From positions 3,100,001-3,164,000 of the forward strand of contig JAUCEF010000017.1 in the NCBI GenBank assembly GCA_033558025.1: a stretch of 64,000 nt of DNA. Direction: 5' to 3'. This DNA comes from Phytophthora sp. 'mugwort'. Its lineage: Eukaryota > Oomycota > Peronosporomycetes > Peronosporales > Peronosporaceae. The notes under the pieces are model-generated. The model was not told the DNA's origin and did no database searches. It saw only the letters and a list, made by a program, of their open reading frames with translations. Positions 45,085-56,398 of the stretch are shown here, piece after piece. The translations under genes and the position numbers were made by a program. How positions within the stretch are numbered: the stretch's first letter is position 1; each line of letters begins with the position of its first letter.

Positions 45085-48000
45085 CTAGTTTCTGCAAGAC
45101 GTTTGTCCTCTAAAGCCAACTTTTGTCGTCGAGCACATCTCACACACGTCGTCCGTGTCCTCATTGACGAACGTACAGGCAGAACACACCCACACTCGCG
45201 TTTCCTGACTACTAGACATCGCTAACGCCATAGCTCGGTCACCACTTGTATCTGGGGTTCCATTGAATACCACGACCTGACTGCTCGCCGATGGGTGAGA
45301 AAGGAAGACCGAGTCTGCAAAACCGACCTCACGCTCCTGACTTTCGTCCATCACGAGGTCGTCAGCATTATCCTCTGATAACCGCATGAATACAGCATCT
45401 CCAGCTTTAATCCTAATGCCACAAGAATATCAAAGATCAGTTACTATTGTTCAACAAGATAGTTATCATGTTTCAATACCAAGCTCGCAACGTACCCGCA
45501 TTGCTTAAGCGTGCGAAAGTCTTCCAGCACGTCGCCCTTGTAATAGAGCCGCTGGCGTATGGGAAGTGCATCGATTTCTGCGTAGATCTTCGCCTTTAAC
45601 ATGTACACGGTGTCGGTTGCATTAGCTGTGATTGGCCACGTACACGCTGAGTCTGGACGAATGCGTCGCGAACGACGTCGACCCGAAGTATTCGCGTCTG
45701 ACGTCAAGTTCTCAGTCGTCGGAACAGCCTGATCACCATTGAGCTGCTGGACGTTAACCACGCGGTTCGAAAAGTTCTCGAGCTCGTCACGGTGTCTTCG
45801 GTCGGAACTCGCTTGACAGTCAGCGCAAATAACGTCGACGTCATTTGTATCTTGACAAACTAGGGGCACGACACCATCAGGATAGCCTTCACTGCTTACA
45901 GCTTTCTCGTTACCATACTGCAGTGAAGCTAGTGAACATTGCCGCCACACCACATGAGATTCATCTTCTCCCGAATCCCCAACGGTGATATTGAGAAGAC
46001 CATAGTAAAAAAGCGTCTCCGGGTCGCCGTAGCGTTGGGTGAGAGCAAGCATTTCGTCCATAGTCACCAGTTCCACTTCTAATAAGCTTGCATCGACGAG
46101 TTGACCCTGTTGTGCTGCCAACAACCCCGGGGGCAGCACCAATTTCTGGTGCGAACACAATAAAGACGACATCATCTGGGACGACGGCGAATCTTCTCCC
46201 ACGTTGCGAATGTACTCCCTCCACTGCGCTAACCAGCGACGAGACACCAAAAACATTCGACGCGGAATTTTCGCTGCATCTCGTTTAGTCCACGATGACG
46301 CCTTCTCCAGTCCGCTACCGCGCTGTGCAGCGGGTAGCTCGAAAACGTCAGCAAGCCGAATGGACTCCCCTCTAGGTTTTCGACGATACAAATTTTCTAA
46401 GGCAGACACAGACAAAACTTCATCGCGCGCGTCACGCTCCACCTGGATGCACTCTTTGCTCGCCATTTCGTCGACCTGACATTGTGGGCATGTCTCGGTT
46501 GCAGACTCTGTGAACTCGGCATGATACGGGAATTTCGCACTGAAGTACGACCATGTATCTGCTGATACGGGCCGATACGTTCGCTTTTCTAGCGTAAGAT
46601 TGCCGTGAACACATGTAATATCCTCGTTGATGGGCTTCTGCCACACGTCTGGCTCTCGATTGTCCCCGGTTAATGCACCGGCACTATCATTGCCATCCCT
46701 CGAAGACGTAAAAAACTCATTAATGTCCTGAGATGTGAGTGATTTTCTCCCTTTCTTGCTTTTTGAAGCTGCGTGCGAGAGCTCCTTTTGCAACATGTGA
46801 AGGTGAGTTTTGTAACTTTTAATCCACGCTCTGCTCATCAAGTAAGCACCCCCCGCTGCCACAGCCGCTGCCACACTTGCAGGAGAGCCTTTCAGCAGTC
46901 CTAGTTCCTCCTCCACCTCTTTCAAACGGTCCACGTCATTCAAAATTTTGTTCCGGAATGTTTTCTCGCAAGCCGCGCAACGATATGTTGGAGCTTCAAA
47001 TGCTCTCATTGGCGTGATGGTACCTGAGGTCATCGAATCATCCACATTAGGTTCTTGGCCACAGTTCTCACGCAAATATGTAAACAATTTCGCAGATATT
47101 CGCTTTAGCCTTGAAGCATTCTCTGGCGCAAAGCAAAGAATAGATTGAGCGTACTCTTTCTCCACTCCATTTGGTTCGCTATTAAGACCACTGGCGTGAG
47201 CGCAACAAAAGGGCGCTACATCAACCGGTTTCGAAAAGGGTATATCTTCATCGTTTAAGTGCGTGTCCCCAGTAGCATCGAGCTCACCGCCTGCGTCTGG
47301 CGGAGAAGGCCGCGGTGACGCCGATGAAGGTGTCTCCCCGACAATTTCCACGTCACCATCATCATAGTGAGCTCTACTCTCCTTCTCGTTACCAGAGCAT
47401 TCACTTCCTGATGTAGATTCTCCAGCTCCATCACGTGCTCTTTTTGTTAGTATAGTGTTCACCTCGGGTGGATCAATTACAGTACAGTCATCATCATCCT
47501 CGTTCTGGTCACTTGATTCATCCGGCTTTGATTCCTCCAGCGCCTTCCCGTTTGAAGCCGACTTGGATTCACCTCCCTCCGTGTGCGCTGAAATCGAAGA
47601 TGTCGTGTTCCAGCTATCATTGTCCACGCCTGTTATCCAGCAACGCAGCCACTCCGTGTCCACCCAGTAGAAATGGGCAGCCGACGAGTCTGGATATGGC
47701 TGATTTTTCTCGAAAAAGTGTTTGTACGCGTCAAGCCGCTTTTTCACGCGAGTTTCCATACCATTCACCTTGCTGCCGTACTCTTTAACCTCAGTATCAA
47801 ATGCAACATTACGTGTCTCCACTTCACTTCGGCAAACAGTTGAAGGCTCTGGCATATTTGTGTTACGAGTTAAACTCTCGCTGTCAGTATGGCCACTGCT
47901 AGCTGATTCGTCCCGAACATACAGAAGCATATAGATATCGCGTGATCGGATCTTCTTACCCTGCCTGCTGCTTTTTGCAGCATCAGATTTAGTCATATCG

Positions 48001-49332
48001 GTCACCGCTGCATCGTCAAATTCAAACCAATCCACGGCGGGTTCATTTACTTCATCCCCGCTAAGTTTCCCTGTTTTTGCGAGTGCAACAGAAGCGGTGT
48101 AGTGTCCTACATGCGCGCTTTTTCCACGGTGATTTAGATAGCCCTGTAACCGATAAATAGCATCGCTCGATTCATCAAAGGCCTCGGCGTGGCCGCTGCG
48201 ACGCAGCAGCTCAGTCATGTTTAACGTCTCATTGATTTCAATGACGTCCTGTAAACACGAAGGTAAGAATTAGTACGCAGACTTGGTTACTTCAAAGCAA
48301 CACAAGTTTTCATCGCCACACCACGCACCGTCAGTTTCTTTTTCCGCCCAGCATTGGCGTCATATACGAATCTCATAAGCTGCACCATCAGCGTCGGTGG
48401 CAATGCCCGCGGCCTGAGTTCAATGAACCGTTCGGCGCGCTGCTTGGCATCACAGTGTTCACAAAAATACTTGTTCTCCCCGTCAAGCACTTCTGCCGAC
48501 AGGTACGACCCAATACAGTCTTCCACATTCTGATGTCCCTTAATATTCAGCGAGATCTCATAATACGACGATGACCGCATTGACTTGTTCTTGCATTTCA
48601 AGCACTTTGTTACGTAACTCATCTGCCCCTGGAAGATCCTGTCCACCAAGTCCCAATGATTCGAAAACCTCGACTGGCCAAAGATTGTGCGTAAATGTGC
48701 CAACAACAACTTGCTGAACTCCTGTAGACCATCCAAAAGCAAACAAAAAATCAGCAAAAACTCACTGCATCTCCCTCTCTTTTATCTCAAACCTGTGCAT
48801 CTTGCTGCATGACATTGTTCAGCGACAATGTGGACGCAAACTCAGTCGGATCGTAGTAGCTTTCGTTGCCTAGTTGCATCTGCGCGAACAGTTTCTGCAG
48901 TGCGCGCATCTGCATCGCTTGCTCCTTGTCCACAAGCTGCTCCTTGGGCTCCCACTCGTAGACCGCTTGACGGAAAGGAAAATTAACGAACAGGCACTGC
49001 AACATGCTGTTCAAGTAGCAGGTAGCACCGAGATTACGTAGTCCACAGGGCAGTAGGTAGCCATGTTTACTGAATCCGCGCTGACGGTCCCGCGGGTCGT
49101 CGCCGAACACACGCCGGAGGAGTCTCGAGCCCTGCCACACGCCCCTCTGGCGCTCGCCCAGTCCGTAGAGGCAGTTGGGGTTGTCTGCGCAGTTGCGCAG
49201 CACACCTGCGCTCTTACCACGCTTGCGGTGGTGGTCGGAGAAGCGACAGTGCGGTGCTTGTAACAGGTACGGGTCGACCAGCCGCGCGTCTCGGGCGGGC
49301 TCGGCATCGCGCTTGCGTTTGACCCGCGGCAT
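45085..49332 (-). CDS. USP48-like ubiquitin protease with C-terminal zinc finger
   Basis: A cysteine protease of family C19 that removes ubiquitin from proteins. Exons: 49332-48793, 48721-48329, 48248-45496 and 45412-45085. The introns of 71, 80 and 83 bp have GT-AG ends, and the model gives 1,337 residues. The Cys box is GLRNLGATCYLNSMLQCLF (about residue 100), the His box AHVGHYTASV, and the Asp segment VDWFEFDDAAV. The C-x2-C pairs KCLKCKNK and FCEHCDAK form the zinc ribbon. DUSP-like segments follow (YWVDTEWLRCWI, AWIKSYKTHLHML, FLVSRRWLAQWREYI). Then a ubiquitin-like stretch (VYMLKAKIYAEIDALPIRQR to LKQCGIKAGDAVFMRL) spans the last intron. The C-terminus is a RanBP2-type finger, VWVCSACTFVNEDTDDVCEM. 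Order and length fit USP48/UBP26; the terminal finger is an addition. Start: first ATG in frame, MPRVKRKRDAE. Confidence 0.88.
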
Positions 49333-49498
49333 CTTGTTCTCAGTATGGCAAGGAAGGCTGAAGGGGAGTGCTAAAAGGTGATTGGATGAAAAAGGGAGGA
49401 GAATGTTGGAGGGATATGATTGGACGACGGAATATAACCGGTATTGTAATGTTGTCAAGTACTGGTACGGGAGCAATTTTGACTTGTTGCAGCTATTA
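49333..49498. promoter_or_regulatory. Promoter side of the USP48-like gene
   Basis: Read on the minus strand it contains TCATCCAATCACCTTTT, about 40-55 bases before the ATG. This combines a CCAAT word with an initiator-like pattern. The Harbinger element begins directly beyond this region, 167 bp from the start codon. Confidence 0.35.
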
Positions 49499-49613
49499 GA
49501 GCATCTCCCCTGGGTGCTCTATATCTATTTCAATGAAATAGATTTCGAAATTTATTATAAAAATAGATGATATTGACCCAGTCGACGCTTTATTGCTATT
49601 AAAACGAAAAAAA

Positions 49614-50219
49614 ATGGCATGCGCACTATTTGCTACACAGATAGAGAGCCATATCTATTCAATACAACAGCCTCCCCGACGACCTTTCTTACTCGACGAG
49701 ATGGGGCGGGGGCGAGGGCGAAAGTGGAGCGTGACCGAGGATGATGCACTCGTCCGGGCGTATGTTGCCGTATCGGAGGACCCAATCCACGGCACAGAGC
49801 AGAAGTCAACTACGTTTTGGAGTGCCATTCACACCCGATTCATGGAGGCGTGTCGCTCCAGCGACAACGGCGCGCGATCTGACCAAGCTTTGCGAAATCG
49901 GTGGCAGTCCGTCTCGCACGACATTGCCGAATTCGTGGGGTGCTGGAGTATTATCACATCGCGCAACGAGTCCGGTAAGAATGCTGATGATGTTGTGAAG
50001 GACGCGCGTGCACTTTTCGCATCGCAGCAAGGAACAATGTTTGCCTTTGAAAGCTGCTGGCAGATCCTGCGCAATGTGCCCAAGTACATGGCCGGCTTCG
50101 AGAATCAGCAAAAACGCCGCCGACACAACCAACAAAATGATGAACTCAATGGAGTTACTGACGAGGGGAGCGAGAATCGTCCGGGTGGTCGCAAGAAAGC
50201 GAAAGCTGAAAAGAAATGA
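49614..50219 (+). CDS. Harbinger Myb/SANT-like DNA-binding protein
   Basis: The second protein of PIF/Harbinger elements binds element ends and helps bring the transposase into the nucleus. The 201-residue frame is fully open. An internal ATG at 49701 (MGRGRGRKWSVTEDDAL) starts right at the SANT-like domain and is an equally likely start. The domain has the tryptophan pattern KWSVTEDDALVRAY...FWSAIHTRF...LRNRWQSV (about residues 30-115), then a conserved helical part with FAFESCWQILRNVPKY, and a Lys/Arg-rich C-terminus that can serve as a nuclear signal. Unlike its partner transposase, it shows no damage. Confidence 0.65.
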   Translation: MACALFATQIESHIYSIQQPPRRPFLLDEMGRGRGRKWSVTEDDALVRAYVAVSEDPIHGTEQKSTTFWSAIHTRFMEACRSSDNGARSDQALRNRWQSVSHDIAEFVGCWSIITSRNESGKNADDVVKDARALFASQQGTMFAFESCWQILRNVPKYMAGFENQQKRRRHNQQNDELNGVTDEGSENRPGGRKKAKAEKK

Positions 50220-50775
50220 ATGCAGTCAGAAAATACGTCCTGCATCAGACATAAGGTCCTGCAAGTGCAGGACCATTTGCAGGATTTGTCCGCACGATTA
50301 AGGACCTGGTGCAGGACACATTACAGGTCGCTGAGTTCGATGTCTTTGCAGGACCTGCTGCAGGACACAATAAGACAATAGATTTCCACAGGGAAAGAAA
50401 GCGCAGTGTATTACCTGACAAACCTGGTGGTACTTATTGGTTGCCTTTGCGGCGCTTCGGCGTTCTAAATGCTGTGTACGATGCCGGAACCGTCAGCGTG
50501 ACAGGGTCAGCATGAGAGGGTGCTGGGCGGCAATTCATCATGATATCGTTCATTAGCTGCAGAAAACGACCCGCCCTCTTCCTTTGCTTTCTCGATGAAG
50601 ACAATCAGCGTCGGATGCGACCCAAACGCCTGCTTAGCCCGGCGGTTATAACGGAAATTCCCGAATAATACCCCGTGTACTATTTAATTGTACCCCCACC
50701 TGCTCACAAAGGGTTACACGAATTAGCGCCTAAAAAGATAGTAACTAAAATCGTATGTAAAGAGTAAAAAAAATG

Positions 50776-50848
50776 TGGACACGGCGGGGATCGAACCCAC
50801 GTCCATCCGCATAAAACGCGGTGCTCTTACCATCTCAGCTACGTGTGT
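50776..50848 (-). tRNA. tRNA-Lys(TTT)-like sequence inside the pogo element
   Basis: Seventy-three bases on the minus strand fold as a tRNA. The D-arm is GCTG...GAGC with the usual GATGGTAA loop. The anticodon arm is CCGC/GCGG around the loop GTTTTAT (anticodon TTT). The T-arm GTGGG TTCGATC CCCGC has a perfect B box (GGTTCGATCCC). A T8 tract (the plus-strand A run at 50766-50773), a Pol III-type terminator, follows directly. Weak points: only five of seven acceptor pairs form (the first two are mismatched), and position 27-43 is A/A. It may be a decayed tRNA copy or the head of a SINE. Activity is doubtful. Confidence 0.5.
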
Positions 50849-51012
50849 GTGTCGAAGCACACTTGGTTACCTTTAAAATTGCATGAAAAGAAAAACGTTT
50901 TTGTAGTTTCTCGTGAGCACAAAGGGTTGCACTGTATTACTTGTGATCACAATGGGTAACACAGTATTACAGTCTACTTTCGCCGTGCTTACTCGTCAAT
51001 CAGAGCATGTCA

Positions 51013-52308
51013 TCAAGGGCATCTATGAAGCTCGTCGAGGTTGAAGTCATCCTCGTCTTGCTCGGCTTCCTTCGAGTCCTCCCACTTCTCACGAAACCGA
51101 TATCCGTACACGTCGTACAGCGCAACATGCCAGTCCATACAGTGGTCAGCAAAGCCTGCTGTAGCGACTGAATTGGCTACCGTTTCACAGTCAGTGTCAC
51201 GCCACGCCTTCTTGACCCATCCACAGACAACTCCTACAGACGGCATGCGATGGTTGCCGAACCGCGTGTACTCGACCTTATCGCTCTCCTTCCACGCATT
51301 GATCTCCATGTATAGCAGGTCCTTGAACGTCTTGTAGATGCCGACGTCGCCTGCTTGCAGGTACGGCGTCAGACTCCAGGAATAACACACATGCTCACGT
51401 TCCGAACAGCACGCTTAGCCTTCACCTCCTTGGAGATGTGCGCGCGCATGGAGTCCCAAACGAGGTGCTTCCCTTCACCTGTGTCGACCTGCGGGAATGC
51501 GAGATCAATCCAGCGTTTCAAGAGCTTGCTGTCGACCCAGGCACGTGGCTGGTGAGCCACATAAACGCCGCCAATCTTGTCAAACGAAGGCAAAGATTTG
51601 CCTTTCCGTATCAGAAGTGGTGGAAGCTTTTTGCCCGCTGCTGCCACGGCGAGTACAGCTGTAATCCGCATGGACGAAAACCCCGTAGAGCGGACGACAA
51701 CGTGGCGACTGCCGATGATGTCCACGGTTTGATTACGCGCGTCTTCGGAATAAACGGCCGTTTCATCCATTAATATCGTTCGGTGCAGGTCCATAGTGGG
51801 CTTCGCACTTTGCAGAAACGTCATATAGGAAACGGCACAATCCACTAGCTTGTCGTCACTGAGCGTTGTTAGATTGGTGCGCCGCCGCAGAGACAGCCCA
51901 TAACGCCGCATAAATCCCATTATCCAGCGTGGGGAGGCCACGAAGCCTTGAGGGCTGGGCGCTGGTGGTCTCCTGACACGCGAAAATTACCCTGGCCATA
52001 TGGCCAATCCACGCACGTGTAGCCTTCTCTTTTTTGAGCCGCTTTGCTACAACCTCATCCTAGAGCGCCTCCTCCATTCCGCCGGAAAGAAGACGCCGCC
52101 CACCTCCTGCACGGCGTCTGCTGACCGGATCAGCAGCTAGCAGCTGTTCACGGTCACGCCACTAGCGGCGGACGCTGCCACCGTCTAGCTTCCATCCCCT
52201 CGCATTGAAGTGCTTGATGGCTCGCGTTGGGACGCCATCGCGGTCTTCCTTGATCCACAGAAGGACCTCTTGCTTGCGCCAGATGCTGATCGGGATTCTT
52301 GTAGGCAT
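51013..52308 (-). pseudogene. pogo-like DDE transposase pseudogene
   Basis: The transposase is read from the ATG at 52308 (MPTRIPISIWRKQ, helix-turn-helix part). A stop follows after the HTH region (near 52162). The DDE core is open at 51941-51369, with ILMDETAVYSEDA (first Asp), LVWDSMRAHI (second Asp) and NVSMCVIPGV. A frameshift there leads into LTPYLQAGDVGIYKTFKD, which holds the third Asp, and the acidic end EDSKEAEQDEDDFNLDEL at 51013-51080. All three catalytic Asp positions remain visible, but the frame is broken at least twice. Confidence 0.75.
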
Positions 52309-54245
52309 TTCGCCGAATAAGGAAGCGCTGGGGGGTGGAAAGACAATGCAGACTGCATAAATTGTTGGGTGTAACAGGTTTGACAAGCGAGGCAGCCTCG
52401 GGTGAGATGATTGGTGGCTGGGGTGGCTACTGCAGGCGAGGTTACGTAAGGTTACTCTAGAGTTACGGTGAAGTTACTCTGAGAGAGTACTATTCGGGTA
52501 GAGGGTATTATTCGGGAAATTCCGTTAGCTCTCTACGCGGTTGTTGGTCCGGTTTTGCATCTCTTTCTCCGTGGCGACGTAGGCATGGGCATTACACAGC
52601 GACGGCGGATACATCACCATCCAGGTGCGCGGGAAGTACGTCCAAAATTGAGTCCACAAGCGGGCGGTTCCCTCCTTGCAGACCAGGAACATTATGGACG
52701 GGATTCCCTTGCACTTGATCTCGTCAATCGCAATAACGGTCAGGACGTCCAGAACGCCAGGAGCCATAGCATCCGCTATCTGATTGGCTGGAAATCGAAG
52801 GTTCACCAATTTTCGGCGAATCGCTTGCTTCCAATGGAATAAACAGGCAAAGACCGGCGTCGTTGGAAATTGATCCCGTACACCTTTGATTAGGGCTGCC
52901 TCGAAGTCGCACGTGACATGCCCGGCGTCATATGCATCTTTCCCGGTACGCAGATCCAGTGCAATGCATGCCAATACGTTAACTCATCCTTGGCCTCCAT
53001 CAGGACCAGCAATACTGGGATGTACACGTCGTACGTGGGGTCGTGCACCGTGACGATCAGCGTCTGTTGGAACGGCTTTGGCGTAATACTGTAGCTCGCG
53101 TCGGTAAAAATGGCGGCCCAGGGTACCACAGCAGCCAGATCAGATCCGGATGACCCATGCCGCTCATGCGCTGTCTCTTGCCGCCGTTGTCGTAAAACAG
53201 GTTGAACTGCAAGAACGAGCGATCGTCCGTCTCGGACACCGCGACCGTCGGAAATGTCTCCGTTTGACGATACACGTCCCCGCCGGTAGCTTGCTTGCGA
53301 ACGTAGTTGATGAAGTTGAGAGCCTCGTCTCGCTTCATGGGCTTCATGGCTCCCCCTGGGTACTTGGCGACGAGCTGATGCGACACGCGGTCCGAACGCC
53401 ACCCGGGGATGATGGCTGGGGAGCTAATGGCCTCGACCTCTAGCAATGGCTTCATCTCGTCGATGCAGTCACGAAGCGACGCGACGGTCACTTCCTTGCA
53501 TGTTTGCTCGCCTGTCTCACGCACTTGTGTACCACCGTCGTCGAGGACCTTGACGTTGAGCTTGCCCTTGCAGGAACTAGAGTGATACGTTAAGCACTGA
53601 TAATAGGTCGTGTGCGCACGCTTGGTGTTCACGATGTACTTGTAGCCATTGAAGTACATGCTAGTGCTTAACTGAAGATAAAGAAATGAGACTAACGCTA
53701 ATGAAGCGATCTAAACTCGCATCAGTGGCCAGTAGTGGCTCGAGAGCACATCCAACAGCACGATCCTGGGTGACTGGACAACAGCAAAGGTCCTACTATA
53801 ATGCATCGGAGAAAATACTGCATATTATTTGCAAGTGCGATGGTACTGCAACCTAGCATAACCTGTCTGGAAATTACCCAGTTATGCCAATCCGTGATAT
53901 ACGGCAAACTTTAGAAGATTACTTTACACCGTAGGATTTAGCTTTCAGCTGCAGGTCATTTGCAGGATATATCCAGGATCATACAGGACCATTTTTCTGG
54001 TGCAGGACTTATTTTCTGTTTGAACAAAATTATCTCGAAAGCTGAGCCGTGCTTTTTTGTTTCTCTAATGTGTGGCGGTCCAGCTCCAGAAATGACGACA
54101 GAGCACTTCTCGCATTGCCCACGTCGCGTTCGCACCTTGTAGTGCCCTTAAGCGATTGCAAAGCGACATGATTGACTCACCAGTGCAATGTTTGAGTGTG
54201 TCGAGGGATGTTTGCGATTGTCCGGAAGTGCGTTCCGCCAACTGT

Positions 54246-55390
54246 TCACTTGCGGTCACTACACCGTTCGGGCAGATCGTCGACGACACCATCGCCCCGT
54301 AGCTCGATGATCATATTGTCTAAGATTATGCAGCAGTAGATTACGTATTTCATGCGCGACTGGAACCACATGCGCGACAGAACGCTCAGTATCGCGAACC
54401 GCGACTTCAGGATTCCGAAAGCACATTCGACGTCTTTTCGGATGACCTCGTGCGGCTTGGTAAAGATGGTTTTGCTTCGGTCTGTTAGCTCCACATACGC
54501 CGAGATGAATGTCGTCCATGGGGGATATATGCCGTCCACAAAGTAGTAGGGGTTGTCGTACACGTCTTGGCCAACTTGATACTTAAGGCGTGGCGCTGGG
54601 TCGTTCACAGGGCAAGAATGGAGACCGGTCGAGCACGCTCAAATCGTTGTTAGATCCGGGGATGCCAAGAACGCGTGCTATATCCAGCGGTGGCTGTAGC
54701 GACAGCCTCAAGGACAACGGTTGGGGCTCCTTCCTTGCCCCTGTAGTGTCCGTTCCATGCTGTTGGACAGTTTTTCCAGCGCCAGTGGGTACAGTTCAGG
54801 AACCCTAATAGTACAGGCATGCCTCGCTGAGCGGTTGGAAGCCAGGGTTCGCGCGATGTCATTGCTGGTTGGTGAGCGGAGGTATGTGCTGCCGTACACG
54901 TTACCACCGTTTCGCAGAACGCGTAGAAGCTTTCAAGCACAGTTGACTCCAACATACCGCAGTACTCGTCTTGGGCGTCTGCAGAGGTGCCGCGTGACAG
55001 CATCCGCAAAGCTGCCGTCATTTTCTGCTCGGGCGACGCGCCCATTTTCCCCACCGCGTCCGGACGCATTTGGAAGTACCGATTAGCAGCCGGTAACTCA
55101 CGAACGAGGCGACGAAACAGCACTGATGGAACACGATAGTGGCGCTGAAACAACGTCTCGTCATACACTCGGGTTGCACCGAGGTAGTCACGCTGAATAG
55201 ACGGGTGACCGAGACGGATATTCCGTTGTAGTGTCTTCAACCTGCCTAGTGTGGAGCCTCGGCGCTGGTGGCGGCGGCGTCGTTTTTGACACAGCACGAA
55301 TGCAATCGCGAATACCATATCATTATCAGCGTCGGCAAGAGTAGCCAGGACCTCGGAATCGTCGTCATCCTGGTCAGCTTGAAGCTCCAT
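54246..55390 (-). pseudogene. Harbinger transposase pseudogene
   Basis: A DDE nuclease of the PIF/Harbinger type starts at ATG 55390 (MELQADQDDDD). The N-terminal half has FQRHYRVPSVLFRRLVREL and a helical KMTAALRMLSRGTSAD region. The first catalytic box, normally L-D-C-T-H-W, here reads LLGFLNCTHWRW, so the Asp is replaced by Asn. A frameshift near 54650 follows. The second frame (54608-54246) has YYFVDGIYPPW (third-box Asp) and KDVECAFGILKSRF (Glu region). Both lesions make it inactive. Its partner Myb/SANT gene lies at the other end of the element. Confidence 0.7.
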
Positions 55391-55527
55391 CACGGAAATT
55401 CGGGAATAGATCCGTTCGATTAGAAATTGAGCAGATCTGTTCTATTTCTATACGCCGTTGGCCAATCATCGTGTAGATAAGTTCGCAATATAAATAGCGA
55501 TAGACTCAGTGACTGGAAATGCTCTTA

Positions 55528-55914
55528 CTGCTCTTACAAGCGGTACAGTTATTATACTGTACCTTGTTCACCGATCGGTAGTATAGTAATACGGAACTCG
55601 CCTGAGCTCTGCTTAGCCACTGGTAAACGGAAACACCTAACAGCTTTTTCACTAAAAAGATATTTAGAGCTAGGCATGTCGGAGCGGACCTTCTGGGCTG
55701 GTAAATTGTGTACAGGAACAAGAACATGAGCCCTACGTTACGGAGATGGTGACATCGATCCCAACCTCCTTGGCGGTGGCATAAAAATGTACTCTTAGCC
55801 GCAATATTCGACATGGTAGTCTATAGCCACATCAGCGGCGCGATAAAGTTGGCAGGCCCATATTCAGTCGCCTCTTGAAGCGGAAAGAAGTGGATAATGA
55901 GGTTATGGACGACG
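55528..55914. repeat. Diverged outer flank of the inverted duplication, left
   Basis: Read on the minus strand, this sequence is recognisably similar to about 60190-60470 (for example CTGTACACA...CCTAGCT and TATCTTTTT...AATGAA), but much less so than the inner arms. A minus-strand open stretch (55814-55506) with LMFLFLYTIYQP has no recognised family. It looks like an old duplicated gene relic. Confidence 0.4.
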
Positions 55915-56398
55915 AAGACGTGATGGGGATTGAGTTCAGCTGTCTTTCTTTGGTTTAGAAGTCGATAAAACGAAGTTAACGTAGCAACCGTTGTTAGGAG
56001 GTCAACTAATTTAGTGAATCTATCAAGATGTTTACTTTATCCGTAAATCCACTAGCTGGAGCGATCGACGCCTAGCTAACACTACCCGAAGCTCACCTTG
56101 TGAAGATGCCATAACTTTGTGAGGAATACTTTTTATGTGTGGCCCTTAGTATAGCTTTCCATTTTGGAATTTTTCAGGAGACCTAAATATTAGAAGCAGA
56201 GCAATAATAATTCCCACTACATGTACTGTGTCGTTTGGATCCGACCGTAACCAGAATAAGGTAAGAGACCGAAAAAAATGTGTGCTTTTTTAAGACTGCA
56301 CTGCTGCTGTTGTATCCATCTAGCGATCCGCAGGCTTGGCTGATCCCCAACTACTCGCCGCGACTTCTTCCTCAACGACAAGTAAAATAACCTCTGGT

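Larger units (their letters stand above)
50651..52525 (-). mobile_element. pogo-like (Tc1/mariner superfamily) transposon
   Basis: A 1,875-bp element is flanked by TA (50649-50650 and 52526-52527). The terminal inverted repeats of about 25 bp differ at one or two positions: the left starts ACGGAAATTCCCGAATAATA, and the right, on the minus strand, starts ACGGAATTTCCCGAATAATA. It encodes a decayed DDE transposase on the minus strand and a tRNA-like sequence near the left end. Words like CACAAAGGGTTACAC occur three times (about 50704, 50917 and 50947). Confidence 0.8.
50507..53659 (-). pseudogene. Mutator-like transposase split by a pogo element
   Basis: The transposase frame starts at ATG 53659 with a FLYWCH-like zinc finger region (YYQCLTYHSSSCKGKLNV). 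The core follows: FTDASYSITPKPFQQTL with the first Asp (about 53110-53060), VTCDFEAALIKGVRDQFP with the second (about 52920-52870), a LFHWKQAIRR box, and the end of the core at RTNNRVES (52550-52527). There it is interrupted by the pogo element at 52525-50651. The reading frame continues on the far side as YNRRAKQAF (from 50650) to a TGA at 50507-50509. Removal of the insert plus one TA joins the two sides in frame. There is also at least one frameshift near 53110 and another near 52970, so it was probably inactive anyway. Confidence 0.75.
49499..55524. mobile_element. PIF/Harbinger-type element holding nested transposons
   Basis: The left end begins GAGCATCTCCCCTGGG after TTA (49496-49498). 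The right end, read on the minus strand, begins GAGCATTTCCAGTCAC after TAA, with TTA at 55525-55527. TTA target duplications and GAGCATCTCC-like ends are typical of Harbinger elements. The element carries a Myb/SANT-like gene near the left end and a transposase near the right end, convergent, the standard two-gene lay-out. The 3.7 kb between them is a later insertion: a Mutator-like element, itself split by a pogo-like element. The GCAGGAC words clustered at 50220-50370 and 53940-54020 on either side of the insert are probably parts of the original Harbinger centre. Confidence 0.65.
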
